Shown here piece by piece: positions 23,201-35,550 of a stretch of 64,000 bases of DNA (position 1 is the first letter of the stretch; each line of letters begins with the position of its first letter). Origin of the DNA: Epiperipatus broadwayi (lineage: Eukaryota > Onychophora > Udeonychophora > Euonychophora > Peripatidae); the NCBI GenBank assembly GCA_028023455.1, contig JAQFVV010013072.1, positions 214,501 through 278,500 of the forward strand, written 5' to 3'. Position numbers and translations under genes: made by a program. A model generated the notes under the pieces. It saw nothing but the letters and a program-made list of their open reading frames with translations. It was not told the DNA's origin and made no database searches.

Positions 23201-24005
23201 ATTTGTTTATTCCAAAAATTAGATTGCCTGGCAGAATTCCATTTAGAGCATGTACTGGGCAGTCACTTGTTCCACAAATCTTTTGGAGAAATAGAAAGGA
23301 TGGTGGGAGGGGGGTATTACTGACAATCACCATTTTGTATGTAAAAATCGTCTGCATATATTTCATAGAATATTTTTTCTTTTTTACTTTTATAAAAATA
23401 TATTTCTGTTGGTGTTTTTTTTACGGACTACGTATTTTTTTTTTTAATTGATTGAATTAAGTAAGCATCAAAAGTTAGTTTGTGTCCGTGTACAATTTGT
23501 AAAAGTACGTGTATATCTCTCATAATATTTTTTTGTTTTTGTAAAACTCTATTGAGTATTATTTCTGCAACCAAGAAAAAATAGAATGACTTATTTGTTT
23601 ATTCGAAAAATTAGATTGCCTGGCAGTATTCCATTTAGAACATGTACTGGTCAATCACGTGTTCGACAACTTTTTCGGAGGAGGAAGGATGTTGGGGGGG
23701 GTTGCTAATGACCATCACCATTTTGTATGCAAGAATCGTCTGCGTAAATATATATTTCATAGAATATATTTACTTTTATAAAAATAAATACAGTATTTAT
23801 GTTGGCTTTTTTTTTCTCCTGAAACATGGACCACATATTTTTTTTGTTGAAATTGATCAAATTAAGTAAGTGTCAAACGTTAACTTGCATCCGTGTAGAA
23901 TTCATAAATACGTGTTTATCTCATGTAATATTTTTTAGTTTTTTTTTGTCTTTGTAAAACTGTATTGAGTGTTATTTCTGCAACCAAGGAAAAATAGGAT
24001 GACTT
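23201..24005 (+). repeat. Two tandem units of about 400 bp inside the foldback
   Basis: Unit 1 (23201-23592) and unit 2 (23593-24005) share ATTAGATTGCCTGGCAG, ATCACCATTTTGTATG, ATCGTCTGC and the terminal CTGCAACCAAG motif. The open frames starting near 23203 and 23642 are parallel reads of the two units and do not resemble known proteins. Confidence 0.8.
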
Positions 24006-24265
24006 TTCACATTCATATCAAAGCATTGCTAACTTTCTAATGTTTTTATAATAGTTTGATGTTGCCAAAATAACAACATTAAAAAGTTAACAGTGTATTG
24101 ATATGAATGTGAAAAGTCCTCCTATCTTTCCTTGGTTGCAGGAAAGATACCCAGGTACCAATATATTTTGCTTTAAGGTGTAAGAAGAGTGGAATGTTGT
24201 TATTATATGTTATATAAAAAAAGCAAAAATAAAGAAGGAAAGAGGAAGAGAAAGTATTGATGATG

Positions 24266-24309
<44 letters not shown>

Positions 24310-24310
24310 G
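24266..24310. repeat. ATT trinucleotide microsatellite
   Basis: About 15 ATT units lie just outside the right arm of the foldback. A shorter ATT run sits next to the left arm at 22589-22603. Confidence 0.9.
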
Positions 24311-24329
24311 GTGATGATGATGATTTTCT

Positions 24330-24660
24330 CAGGACAATAAGAACTTCATAATAGTTCTTCATTAAACAATTTTAAACTACAAGCATTATAAGTGCCTTTA
24401 ATGCCTATAATGCTTTCTACTAGAAAAGGATTTTTGTAAGGTCTTTCATATAATGGGAAAACTTTTTTATACTTCTACAGCTGAAATTTACTGACATGAA
24501 ATACCTTAACTAAAACTAGATATCCAATACTCAACTGACATGGATTTGCTTCAATGGTAAAGTTGAAATTTCTAAATCAATACTCATGACTCTTGAAGCA
24601 ATTCATCAACAATAAGAGATGATTTTCAGTATCTACTAAGGCTTTAGTGTTAAATCTCTT
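24330..24660 (-). pseudogene. Ty3/gypsy integrase C-terminal relic
   Basis: On the minus strand one frame, with two stops, reads NFTIEANPCQLSIGYLVLVK, then KKVFPLYERPYKNPFLVE, then IKGTYNACSLKLF. This lines up block by block with the integrase C-terminus of the element at 58.9-59.4 kb (GDTVWVK, KKFQNLYEGPYQI, RGTYNARSLKPY). The rest of pol is not visible here. It lies between the foldback and the long-arm palindrome, both of which may have inserted into the old provirus. Confidence 0.7.
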
Positions 24661-24677
24661 TACTATTATTTAAACAT

Positions 24678-25212
24678 TACAAGCATAAAGCTAAACTAGT
24701 CAATATATAATCAAAACTACCCCAAATCCAAAATTCAACCAGACCAGCATAAAAATAATATTAAAACACTACCAAAGATTTCACTGCTACAAGCAGGCTT
24801 CTCAAGTGTAAAGAACTACAAAAACTACACAATATGTATAATATTAAACATTACCCACAAACCCATTCACTTCCATCCACCCTTAATATTAAAAGAACTC
24901 TTAAATAAGTTAATTGCTTCAGAATAATAAATTTTCAATAATAAAAATTCTTTAATTCTTCTTTTGAATCTTTATTATTGAAAATTTATTATTCTGAAGC
25001 AATTAACTTATTTAAGAGTTCTTTTAATATTAAGAGTGGATGGGAAGTGAATGGATTTGTGGGTAATGTTTAATATTATACATATTGTGTAGTTTTTGTA
25101 GTTCTTTACACTTGAGATGTCTGCTTGTAGCAGTGAAACCTTTGGTAGTGTTTTAATATTATTTTTATGCTGGTCTGTTTGAATTTTGGATTTGGTGTTG
25201 TTTTGATTACTA
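24678..25212. mobile_element. Long-arm palindrome (foldback family L), copy 1
   Basis: Two arms of about 250 bp (24681-24946 and 24971-25210) are inverted copies with few mismatches, around a loop of about 25 bp. Landmarks are ATAATCAAAACTACCCCAAA at the outer end, AGTGTAAAGAACTAC, and GTTAATTGCTTCAGAATAAT next to the loop. A second copy of the same element lies at 45.3-46.0 kb. No open frame. The few mismatches between arms suggest recent formation or arm-to-arm correction. Confidence 0.85.
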
Positions 25213-25214
25213 TT

Positions 25215-25880
25215 ATTTGTATTAATAAATAGGTTTTACTACAGCTGGGAGACACTTCCCAATTAATATTTTTTTCATACCTAGTTCAATGTTTCTTTTA
25301 TCTTTTATGGGATTCTCATGGAAAGAAAAACCACAATAAGGTCTGGTTCAGTTTTCCAAAGTTCTAATTAGACCTGAAACAGCACATTTTAAAATTGTCT
25401 GTTACTGTCTTTGATTTATACATTTATTCTTTAATACATTTTGATGATAAGAATATTTCCCCTCTTTCACTCTATTTATTACATTTTTGTTTGGAATTAT
25501 TACTATAATTAATTGATCTTGTAGTATCTCTTTGGTATTCCCAAAGTCTCATATACATATAATGTATTTATATTATTAATATCAATTTAGGTTGATTTTA
25601 CCATTAATTTTTATCTTTAAAATCTTATTGTATATTGTCCATATCTAGAATATTAAAAAGATGAGCAAATTCTTCAAATATAGGGCAATCTGTTGCTATT
25701 AATTTTTTTTTGTATCCATCTAGGTAAATTATACCATATGATAAAAATAATTTGCCTTTCAAATAAAGAAAACTTAAAAATGGCTAGTATAAAATTGTGT
25801 TAAACTTTCTCCTATATTTAATTTATATCTTTCCTGTGAGATTTAATAAAGAATCCCATCTTGGCTCTCTTCACTCCAAA
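25215..25880. other. Gene-less stretch inside the nested region
   Basis: No clear feature was seen. If the flanking direct repeats are LTRs, this would be badly decayed pol sequence on the minus strand, but I could not confirm any motif. Confidence 0.4.
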
Positions 25881-25884
25881 AACT

Positions 25885-26460
25885 AATTTATGCTATTAGC
25901 TTCTAATAGCATTGATTAATAATTGAAGTATAGCAGAATCATTATTAAATAAACTATCAGATGAGAGAGAGATAGGCATTTCTGGAGTCAAACTTTTCTG
26001 CTTTCATTTAATTCAAGAGTTTAGATTGTCTCTCTTCTTCCCACTTTCTCACCTACAAGTCTATTAAATAATGTTTTTGCATATTAATATTTTATTTTTT
26101 AAAATAATAATAATTAATGAGAATGACATTTTATTTACTTATTTACTATCAAGATTAATCACTAATACTATTAATTTATTTTTATGTAATAAAACAAATA
26201 AGTATATGGATTTATTTACATTTTTTCCACAAGCATACATATACTCCCACTCTCTTTATGACTAGGTTAATTATCCATGGTCAACATAAAAAGTATAATT
26301 ATTATTTTAATAACCATTCTTTACTTCATAACAAATAATATGAATTAACTATCTATAAGAAAACCAACTAGATAATATAACATTTTGTTTTCTTTCATTT
26401 TTTTTAATTATATTATTATTATTCCTTTTATAACCTATCATTTTAAACAAACTGTTTCAA
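25885..26460. repeat. 0.6-kb direct repeat, right copy (possible LTR)
   Basis: The partner of 21560-22150. It shares GATGAGAGAGAGAT (about 25960), CTTTTCTGCT, TATAATTATTATTTTAATA (about 26295) and CCTTTTATAACC near 26425, which on the minus strand is a TATA-like GGTTATAAAAGG. An AT/GT microsatellite follows directly. Confidence 0.55.
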
Positions 26461-26492
26461 TATATATATATATGTGTGTGTGTGTGTGAGTG
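26461..26492. repeat. TA/TG dinucleotide microsatellite
   Basis: A TA run passes into a TG run. Similar tracts lie at about 26936-26964 and 27161-27256. Confidence 0.9.
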
Positions 26493-26499
26493 TTTTCAT

Positions 26500-26933
26500 G
26501 ATTTAATTACTTAAGAATAGTTTAGTGTGTATAATCATCATTCTCAATGTCTATTTCTTTTCACTAGCTAGAACCTAAAATCTATAATTTGGAAGAATTA
26601 GTAACAAAACCAAAAGATTACTTTTTTGAAAAGTCCTTTATTTCTGAAAGTATATTGAAGTAGAACAACTTTTACCAGGGTTAAATAAAGTTATTTTAGC
26701 ACCATTATACTTTTTGCCCAACTATTTAAAGTTAGATTGTGTTTGAAATGTAACCAATACTTTGAATAATTATTATTGTGGAATAATTCTAAACATTAGT
26801 GTGTTTAAATTGATCTTCACCAATATACCCTGAAAGGTATTATTTGATAATATTCTGCATAAGTCATGTTTTATTATGATTAAATATCTTTATCAAGTTA
26901 AGATTCAATTTTGTATATTTGACTTTGGTGGAC

Positions 26934-26965
<32 letters not shown>

Positions 26966-29870
26966 TGAAATAAATCTTTTCCATAGATTTCTATTCTAAT
27001 AAAGAACAGAAATAAGATTTTATCCATATTAGCAAAGAGAAACTTTGTCTTTGATGTTATCAGGTAATTATCAATTACTACTAAATGACAATCTTCCAAA
27101 GACAGAATAAGTTTTCTCCATTAACTTATAATAGTTCTTTTATTGGTGTTTATTGTTGAAGTATATATATATATATTAAATAATTCTATATTTAAATTGT
27201 AACTAATAAACACACACACATATATATATATATGTATGTATATGTATATATATATCACATAATAGCAGCCCAAACTTATCTACTTCAAAAATCTTCAATC
27301 TATTGTCAAGTCAATTCCTATAAATAAAAGGTGGATTTTCATATGTTTTACTCTGGTCTAAGATTTTCATACAGACAAACCTTGTGCAAAATCGAGTTTA
27401 TATTTAAATAATATATCTATGTCACATAGTATCAATAAGTTCCTTATTCCAATTAGCTATTCAAAAAAAATTTAAAGGGAGGGGGATACACAAAATTAAA
27501 ATTGTCATAACAATGCCTTAATTCAATTTTATGCTCTGTGCAATTTAATGCAATTGTAAAATAAAAGACTCAAGAGCTAAATGTTCCAGAATTCTGATAT
27601 TCAAAATCATACTATCTGCTATTCAACTAACCTGTTGTAAATGTGTTTTTATTCTTCCTAAAATATACGCTTAATAATCTTGAAATCACCATTAGTTTTT
27701 ATTTTATGCCAACTAATTAAATCTTCAGATTTTTTAAGTTGTTTTATATATTACTTTATCAAGGAATTTAGTGTTGTGAAGAAGTTATTAATATAAGTAA
27801 ATGTTAAGTAATGAGAAATTATCACTGAAGATGATTAAATATGATTGCTTAATTATATCATCGTATTCTTCTTGTGACAATGATCATTTTCCATTATTTA
27901 CATATTCTAGAATTTACCAAAATAGTTCAAGGAGCCATATAGAATTAAGTCTACTGCAGAATAACCTAGTATTTTTGTCAGGGCAATCAGAAAGACAATA
28001 TAAAAAGTCATTCAACTAACTGAAATTAATAAGTAAAATATGTATTTCTCTAATAATAATGTGCTTATTTAAACTATTTCGATAGCATTTTTGTTGTCAG
28101 TAAAATAAAATTGAGGTTTATTTTTTATCTGTTTTACTTTATTATATCTTCTATCATATAAAAGTTACTAAATCTACTAGGAACCCTTTCATTATGCATC
28201 TATTGATTATTTTTATAGTTTCTTCTTTCAATTTATTGACATGTCATTGTTGTCATTACTTAACCAAGAAGCTATGATTGTTTTGTTCTGTGTTGTACTT
28301 TGTTTAACAGAAGCTATTACCTATACTTCCCATGGTAATTTTATGTGATAACTTCACTTGCTAATATAGCTTTTTTTAATATCCACATAGTGATAATATA
28401 ACCATTTTATTGACCTAAATACAATTTTGATTTATTTCTATAGATTTTTTTTTTTAGCTCTAAATAATTCTCCTATCAATATTGATTTTTAATCTTCTTT
28501 AATCACGTCTATATTTCTTTAAATTTAAACTTAAAGGCTGTTTTAAGATATGATTTATCATTTAGTTTGATTTTTTTACTTATTCTTGATATCTCCAATT
28601 TTATTGTTTCTGAATATTATTATTTCAGCATTTCAAAATCTATTCCTGTTAGTTTCTAAAATTATTTTTAAAAAACAATATCAAAAAATAGTGATTCAGT
28701 AGTCTTCATTCTAATAATCTTATAATATCTTGGCTATTTGATATAAAACTCATTTTTGATGTGAAATATAATCTTTAATCAGATTGTATCTTAATTCTTA
28801 TAATGCATTAATGTATATTTCTTTGACTACAGAAGATATATTTTATTGCAAGTCTATAATTGATTATCTCCAATCTGTCTAATCTCATTAACCCAATAAT
28901 TAGCCTTTCCTACATTGTAATTCTGCTTTATATTGGAATTTCTTTATTTTGTGTTGCTGTTCTAATTACCAGTACATCACTAGAAAACGTTTATTGCATA
29001 TGAGTAGCTATTTACATTTGATTCTTGTAATTTATTTTGTCATAACTAAAAAAAATTTTTTTCATGAAATATTTTATAAAATAAAACATCTCAAGTCTCT
29101 GGACATATTGATTTATACTACTCTGTTGGTAATCTCAAACCAATACCTTTTGGAAAAAATTGACTAAAAAAATTGTCACTCAAATCATCCTCAAGATGCA
29201 AAATCATTTATTTCTATCGCAGCTGTTTATAACTCATAACTGAAAAAAAAAACATTTCCATAAAGTTTGTGATAATTAGTAGATTGTGTGGAATAATTTC
29301 AAAGCAGGTTTCTGTAGTCCAAATTCTTAGTAATGTTTTTCATACTTTGTAACTTTTTTGAATTAACTCTCTCCTTTGGATAGTCATTAGTATCCAAATA
29401 ACTCATGCATCTAATCATTTAAAATATGTATATTATTTTCTACACTTCTTTTTTTTTTCAGAGTTCTCTTCTTTGTTATTTCAGTTGGCAGTATGTATAA
29501 ATCCATTCATTAACCAGAAATTTATAATAAAAAATTTATTTAATCATATATAGAGGCCTTTCCTCATATGATCTTTTTTTAAAAAAAAAAATTCATAATC
29601 AGTTTTTTAAGTCTTCATTATAACAGTTACTATAATAAATTAAATCTAATTTACATATGTTTGTTCATCTGCGTAACAAAGTGGTTCTTTCTTTTTTATA
29701 ACTAAACCTGAGTATACTTTCGGTGAAGTTTACCATAAGTGCATTTAGTTTTAGATTATAAAAAAAAAAGCATTTCATTATGCAGATGAACAAACATAAG
29801 CTAGTTTGTATTACTAATACATACGAAGGTAAAAATCAATATAATAAGTTAAATAAATTACCTTTAAGTT
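26500..29870. other. Mostly featureless AT-rich stretch
   Basis: No convincing gene. Microsatellites occur near 26.95 and 27.2 kb. A short hairpin lies at about 29657-29805, where TATGTTTGTTCATCTGC pairs with GCAGATGAACAAACATA. Weak peptide hints on the minus strand near 27.3-27.5 kb recall the region before RT in gypsy elements, but are too poor to call. Confidence 0.45.
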
Positions 29871-29874
29871 TTAT

Positions 29875-29990
29875 TACAGTGGCAGAGTATCAGACTATGG
29901 ATGTAAGGTCCTCAGATTGATTCCAGGTCTTTATTCCAGTTTCAGCACAATAATTTTACTTGGAATTCTTTATCCTTTGTTTAATGTTTA
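29875..29990 (+). mobile_element. Possible second type of tRNA-derived SINE
   Basis: An A box-like GTGGCAGAGTATCAGACTAT and a B box-like CAGATTGATTCC (close to GGTTCGANTCC) sit about 35 bp apart, as in a tRNA, followed by non-tRNA sequence. It differs in sequence from the short SINE found at 10.1 kb. No target duplication or tail could be fixed, so the boundaries are approximate. Confidence 0.45.
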
Positions 29991-30524
29991 TCTTGTCAGT
30001 GTTATGTAAAAATTATAGGATTTCTAAATTTGTCTTAATTAATAATATTGATTTGTTAGTCAAGTACTATAAATGATTTTTTTATCTTCCAATTTTCAAT
30101 AACATGTTAAGCCTAATTTTTCCAAACTTATTTTCTTCTTACAATCTAAAACCTAACCTCAAGATTAATGCTATTATTTATCCTATTGATCTGTTTATGT
30201 CAGTCATCTAATTGTCTCAATAACTCTTAATAAACTAAATTTTGGAAATAGTGGATATCAATCCAATTAAATCTATCATTTTATCTAATGATAAAAAGCT
30301 TTTTATACTATTTAATCTAAGTTTTTGTGAGTTTTCTGTCTATTTTGTGTATGTTTTATATAAAGTAAAAACCCTATGAAGTAAATATTGTGCTTTATTT
30401 TTTTTATTGCAAAAAAAAACAATGGATGTTATTGTATATAGAAATATGAATGTTATGTGTAATACTGAAGAGTCTAAATCAGATGATACAAATGCAAATC
30501 AGAAATATAAGAGCTTATTTATAT

Positions 30525-30525
<1 letters not shown>

Positions 30526-30584
<59 letters not shown>
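30526..30584. repeat. TA and GA dinucleotide microsatellite
   Basis: A TA run is followed by a GA run with one C interruption. It produces the artificial serine/arginine/glutamate-rich reading seen in an overlapping open frame. Confidence 0.95.
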
Positions 30585-30739
30585 TTTGTATATCAGTCAT
30601 TTGTAAATGAGTATGACCATTTCAACTTCAAAAAAAAAAAATTGCTCTAGAAATGAATTTTGCACTGACTATGCAAACTAATATGTGAACTCCAAATAGA
30701 TCCACATGCTTGTCCATTTTTTTTTTGTTTATTTGATAT

Positions 30740-33600
30740 TTTGTGGTGATATTTTTTAGTTTCTTCAGCAGAATTTTTTTTTAAATACTTTAATATCATG
30801 TCCAATTATAACTTTCCAATTTTTCCAAAGAAAACAATCAATATGCAATTGTTTAGAATGTTTTTGAAATATTCCTTATAACATAAATAGGATTTATCTT
30901 TTCCACTAAAAGCATGTTCAAGCTTACCATAAAACACTCTTTTAGTCAATCTTACATTATTAATTAGTTTTATATATCCAATCTAATGAAGGAATAATCT
31001 TACAATTCTGGACTTTATAGTATTACATCCAGCAAGCTGAACAACATATTGGTTAGCTGTATGATTTTGCCATTGTATTTTTAAAATTTTGTAGACCATT
31101 CTTAAATGAAATTTATCTAATGCTTTATATTGCAGCAATAAGTATCCAAATTTCCATACAATAAATTTAATACAATAATAAGTTTATATACAGCTAACAT
31201 AATTGCAGTAGTTATTTCTGTGTGATTAAATAATATGCCTCCTAAGTTATTTAAGCAGTAACTGCACTTTGGAGTCTGTGTTGGATCTCATTGTCTAAGT
31301 CCATTTTTCTATATATAAAACTACCAAAGTATTTAAAATTGTTTACATTCTCTATTTGATATCATCCAAGTTAATAGTTGCTGAGGATTTTTCTTATGTC
31401 ACTTGCTGACAAAAAATTTGAATTTTTTTAATATTAACTATTAAATTAAAGTGATTAAATGTTGAATTCAAATATTAAATATATCCGCATATTGTAAAAC
31501 CAGAATCAAAGAAGATAAAGTTCTTGTTTTAGCTTTTAATCAATTCAAATTAAAAATGCTACCATCAAACCTGTATCACATCTTGTTTCTTGTTTTATTA
31601 AGCCATCTATAGATACTCCCAAAAACAACTATCATAAAAATTGAAAACAATGTTGAAGCAAGTATATAACTTTGTTTAACACCAGTTTTCATTTCCAATG
31701 TCTACAATTTTTCTTCTGTAGTAATAGTTCTTCCTCTCATTTTGTCATATAGAAGCTGTATAATTTAAATAAATTGTGGTGGACAAGCAAATAATTTTAA
31801 ACAGTGTCATAAATCTTTTTCATTAACTGAGTCAAATGTCTTGACCAAATAAGTAGAAGCAATATATAAGTCCTATCTTTTTACTGAATACTTTTCTTGT
31901 ATTTACCTAGTAACAAAAATCATGTCTATTACTTTTTGATTCTCTAAAACCACAATGAGTAACCATTCACTTATGACTGAAAACAATCATTTCAACAAAC
32001 TCCTTGAAAGTACTTTTGCTATAGTGAATAATAATCATATTTCATAATAATTATTGCAATCTTATCTATTCACTATATCTTAGAAAATTGGATCAATAAA
32101 ATAATTTTTAAGATCAGATGATGTGACTTCATGTTCCATATATTCCTAAAAAATGTCAATATTTGTAACGCTAACAAATCGCCATCATATTTTAAATTAA
32201 TAACATGAATATCTTCAAGACCTAAGCCATTCTATTTTTAAGATTACAAAAAATTGTTTTTATTTCACTAAGCTTGATAACTTTACCCAAATATAATTGA
32301 GTAGATAAACTGGATATATCATTAAAGGTTATCATCTCAAGTCCTGTATCATTATTCAAAAGTTAATCAAAATATTCTTTCCACCTATTTAAATATCATT
32401 ATCATGCAAGAGAGGATTATTGCCAAAATTTAATAGAATTGTGATATTATTTCTCTCCAATTCACATGTTGTTTTCCATGAATTAAAAAAAATCTAGAGT
32501 GACCACAATAAGATGTTCTGTATCTTCTTTGCAGTTTTAATGCACCAATTATTTTTAAACCTTCTTGAAAGCTGTTGAATTTATGCCTTCAGATCTTTCT
32601 ATATTTATTATGAAATTACACATTTAATTTATTATTCTATCAAGCAGAAACTACCAAATGTTTTCTTTTAATCAAATTACTAATAATAAAATCTTTATCA
32701 GTAAACTAGACATGATTCTTCTTTTTAGTGAACCCATGAATATATTTATTTGTATCCATTACAGACTCCTTAACATAATTTCATGCTTCAGTAATATATC
32801 AATCATCAAGGTCTACATGAGCAATTTTAGTATTAATCACTGTTTAAATTTAACATGCTTAGTAGATACTTCTGAAGGATAACTATCTTTTTTTGTGAAT
32901 ATAATTGGAATAAGGTTTACTCTTTAATCCATTTATCATTTTAATTTTGAAACATAAAAATCCCTGACTTGTCCAACAATCTGCATTTCTAAACTCTTGT
33001 ATTCTGACTTCTAACCATAAAGTAATCTATTACATGCCATTGTTTTAGATATGGATGTTTCCATGTTTCTTTATAAATGCTATTTTGCGTAAACAAAATA
33101 CTTATGGTAGCCAATTCATGTGTTTTATAAAAATTTAATAATAGTAAACTATTTGGATTTGCACATCATTTCCAACAACTTTTGTACAAAATCTACTATT
33201 TACACTAACATATGCATTAAAGTGTCCAAATAAAAAAGTGTAATCTTTTAATACAAAGAATAAAAGCCTTTCTGCTCTGAATTCTCTGAATCTAAAGTTA
33301 GAGCATAGCCACTGATAAAATAAATACTAATCTTTCATTGATATAATGAAGAATTCCAAGAATAAAAAATACTTAGTTAGGCATTACAGCAAATACAATG
33401 CTATACATTTTCCTTTTGTTTAGTGACCTGCTTTACAAAAAAATTTGTATCCATCCACTTGCTCTATTAAATTTTTTCATCTGAAAAATGAGTTTCATTA
33501 AGAGAGCCTACATTAATCTTAACTTTTAGCAATCTTTTAGACACAGTGCAGTTCTCTATTCTGGTCTTGAAGAGTTTGTATCAAGTAAAGTTTACATACT
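30740..33600 (-). pseudogene. RTE-clade LINE, nearly full length, decayed
   Basis: On the minus strand the pieces occur in the right order for an RTE-type endonuclease-RT protein. Endonuclease: SLNETHFSDE near 33490 and HPYLKQWHVIDYFMVRSQN near 33040. Linker: YLNRWKEYFD near 32380. RT motif A: VKTFDSVNEKDL near 31830, with LFACPPQFI after it. RT motif B: GVKQSYILASTLFSIF near 31650. C-terminus: TNQYVVQLAGCNTIKSR-like and VFYGKLEHAF near 30925. This is the layout of the LINEs often mis-annotated as 'craniofacial development protein 2-like'. Stops and frameshifts occur throughout. The short plus-strand frames over it are antisense. Confidence 0.7.
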
Positions 33601-33604
33601 GAAT

Positions 33605-34790
33605 GTAACTATATTTAGGATACAATTAAATGTATAATACTTATCTTTAGTATTATAACCTGCTTTGCTACTAACATTAGTTTTATTTTTATCATTGTAA
33701 TGAGTAATCCACTAAGCAAAGCAATTTAGTTGACTGTATAAAATAGCCATTTTTACATCACACTTTTAGAACTCTTCATCTCCTGAGCTAAGCAGTGAGA
33801 GTCTTAAATAGGTACTTAAAATATAATTTTTCCAGTTTAAACACTTGTCTGATATCCAGCTTTAAACAGACTCATTAGTGATTTTACTGTCTTCAGCAAA
33901 TATCATAATTATGAACCGACCTTTTACTAAGCTTTTCTCTATTATTGTTTTGTTAATTCTTAAGAGCTTGATTTAAAATGTCATAAAAAATAAAACTGGA
34001 AGTAAGAAGGGTTGTGTACATAGTAAATAGGAAAAATATAATTGCATAAATATCCATTCCTTTTGTTACAGTTATTGTAGGAAGATGAATGATGGCATAA
34101 AAGCTCATGACAACTAAGCTCTAAACTAACTTAAGTGACTTAACAAGGAAGAAGATAGAGACAAAAAAAACTGTATTGGAAACAGAGCCTAGTTTTTAAT
34201 GAACCAACATTCTATCCTATAAGGCAGCAAGAGATATTTTATTTAGGCAGTGTTTATTTGTTGTTCACAATTTACCTTATTTCACTATAAGCCATCTGCA
34301 AAGCTCAGCAGTAACTTAGCACAGCATGTGGCATTTCCAGCAAACAAAATAATGGCAAACAACAGTAATGTTGGAGAAGGAAATAATTTTAGTAGTCAGA
34401 ATAATTGATATTCTGAATATTTCTAGCAAAAAAAATCATAGAGTGTATGACACAGCAGGACAAATAGAAGTAAGACTTGTCTTTGTTAAAAAAGATTAAG
34501 TAAATAATGGAGTTGTAAATATATTTGTAGATTGGTACTTGTTTTGGTTTTCTGTGATATCAATTTTACAACTCTGAATTAACAAGTCTTGAATATATTG
34601 TATGATCCTTTTATTCATTTCTTCCGCTTTTTTTAATTAAGTTTATAATAAAAGAGAAATGGGCAGATAAAGTTCAATCTTTATATCTCTGTGCTAATTT
34701 TTTTAGGTCTATAATAAACAAAATCAGTCAGAGTACAATATTTATGTCAAATATTTCTTATCTTTATGAACTGCTTTCTTGTTTTTTTAT
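33605..34790. other. Gene-less stretch
   Basis: No gene or repeat was recognised between the RTE relic and the SINE at 34.8 kb. Confidence 0.5.
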
Positions 34791-34795
34791 TTCTA

Positions 34796-34905
34796 ACGTT
34801 ATTAGCAGAGAGATCATCGCAGTCACCTTGCAAGCAAGTAGTTGGTTGCAGACGGTTATGGATTCGTATCCCAGCTGATGCTATGACATATGAAAAAAAA
34901 AAAAA
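34796..34905 (+). mobile_element. tRNA-derived SINE, subfamily B
   Basis: It matches the copy at 10.33 kb along its length: TTAGCAGAGAGATCATCGCA, then GCAAGTAGTTGGTTGCAGAC, a B box-like GGATTCGTATCC, then GATGCTATGACATATG and an A-tail. Compared with that copy several CpGs have become CA or TG, so this one is older. Target duplications are not clear. Confidence 0.8.
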
Positions 34906-34909
34906 CTAC

Positions 34910-35545
34910 AGCTTGAGGCGAATATTTTGAATGGCAGTGTTAAGAATCTTTATAAAGGATATTTCATTCTTAACTCGTAAGCTGTTATTATTCTGGCCTT
35001 TGTTGTATTTAATTGCCATTGAAGTAATTGGCCTCCTCGGAGATTCCCTAAAATAGAAATATCTTCTCTTTTGTTGGACTTTTTTTAATCATTAAACTTT
35101 TTAAATAAAAAAAATAATAACGCAAAATGTTATTTTTATTGTAAATTTTATATAGCAATTGATTCTCACAAAATGTTTAATTCTACTGTGATTTGACAAA
35201 TAAAATTGCATCCCAATTTGCTGTTAAACTATTTCAAATTAAGATCATTAAACTGAAACTTCTCTTAGCTTCAGCTTATTGTAGCGCTAACAACATTTTC
35301 AGGAAGTAAAACAATTTTTGATTCTGCATTGTTAAGTACAAAATACTGTAAATTGTTTTCAAATCAATTTTATATCTAAGTTTATTTAAATGGTATGTGT
35401 AAGAAAAAAGAAAGAGACAACGCGGACCCTACTTCAGTAATGCTCTGGTTATACATATATATTAACAATTTTTAAATGTTTTTAAACTTTTCTAGTAAAA
35501 ATGTAATTAATAAAATAAATAACAACAACATGTACACTAAAAAAA
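34910..35545. other. Gene-less stretch
   Basis: AT-rich DNA with no recognised feature. Confidence 0.5.
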
Positions 35546-35550
35546 AAAAA

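Larger units (their letters stand above)
22606..24210. mobile_element. Foldback element with inner tandem repeats
   Basis: The right arm (24111-24210) is contiguous. Its inverted partner on the left is split into 22606-22652 and 22783-22832 by a separate palindrome. The arms share CATTCCACTCTTCTTATAC, TTTAAAGCAAAATAT and CCTGCAACC-AGGAAAGATAGG. Inside lie two tandem units of about 400 bp (23201-23592 and 23593-24005), each ending with another copy of the CTGCAACCAAG-AAAAATAG-ATGACTT motif. The centre-right has its own hairpin (23995-24125). No transposase is encoded. The design resembles Foldback/Galileo-type elements, whose arms grow by internal duplication. Confidence 0.75.

Noticed and set aside
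27300-27480. Minus-strand peptide resembling the segment before RT in gypsy elements (FKYKLDFAQGLS)
   Set aside because: Only about 15 residues agree, and no RT or protease motif follows in either direction.
28100-29200. Possible copia-type or other pol remnant on the minus strand
   Set aside because: I tried to match RT and RNase H blocks and found nothing that held up.
30407-30610. An open frame rich in arginine, glutamate and isoleucine
   Set aside because: Most of it is the translation of the TA and GA microsatellite.
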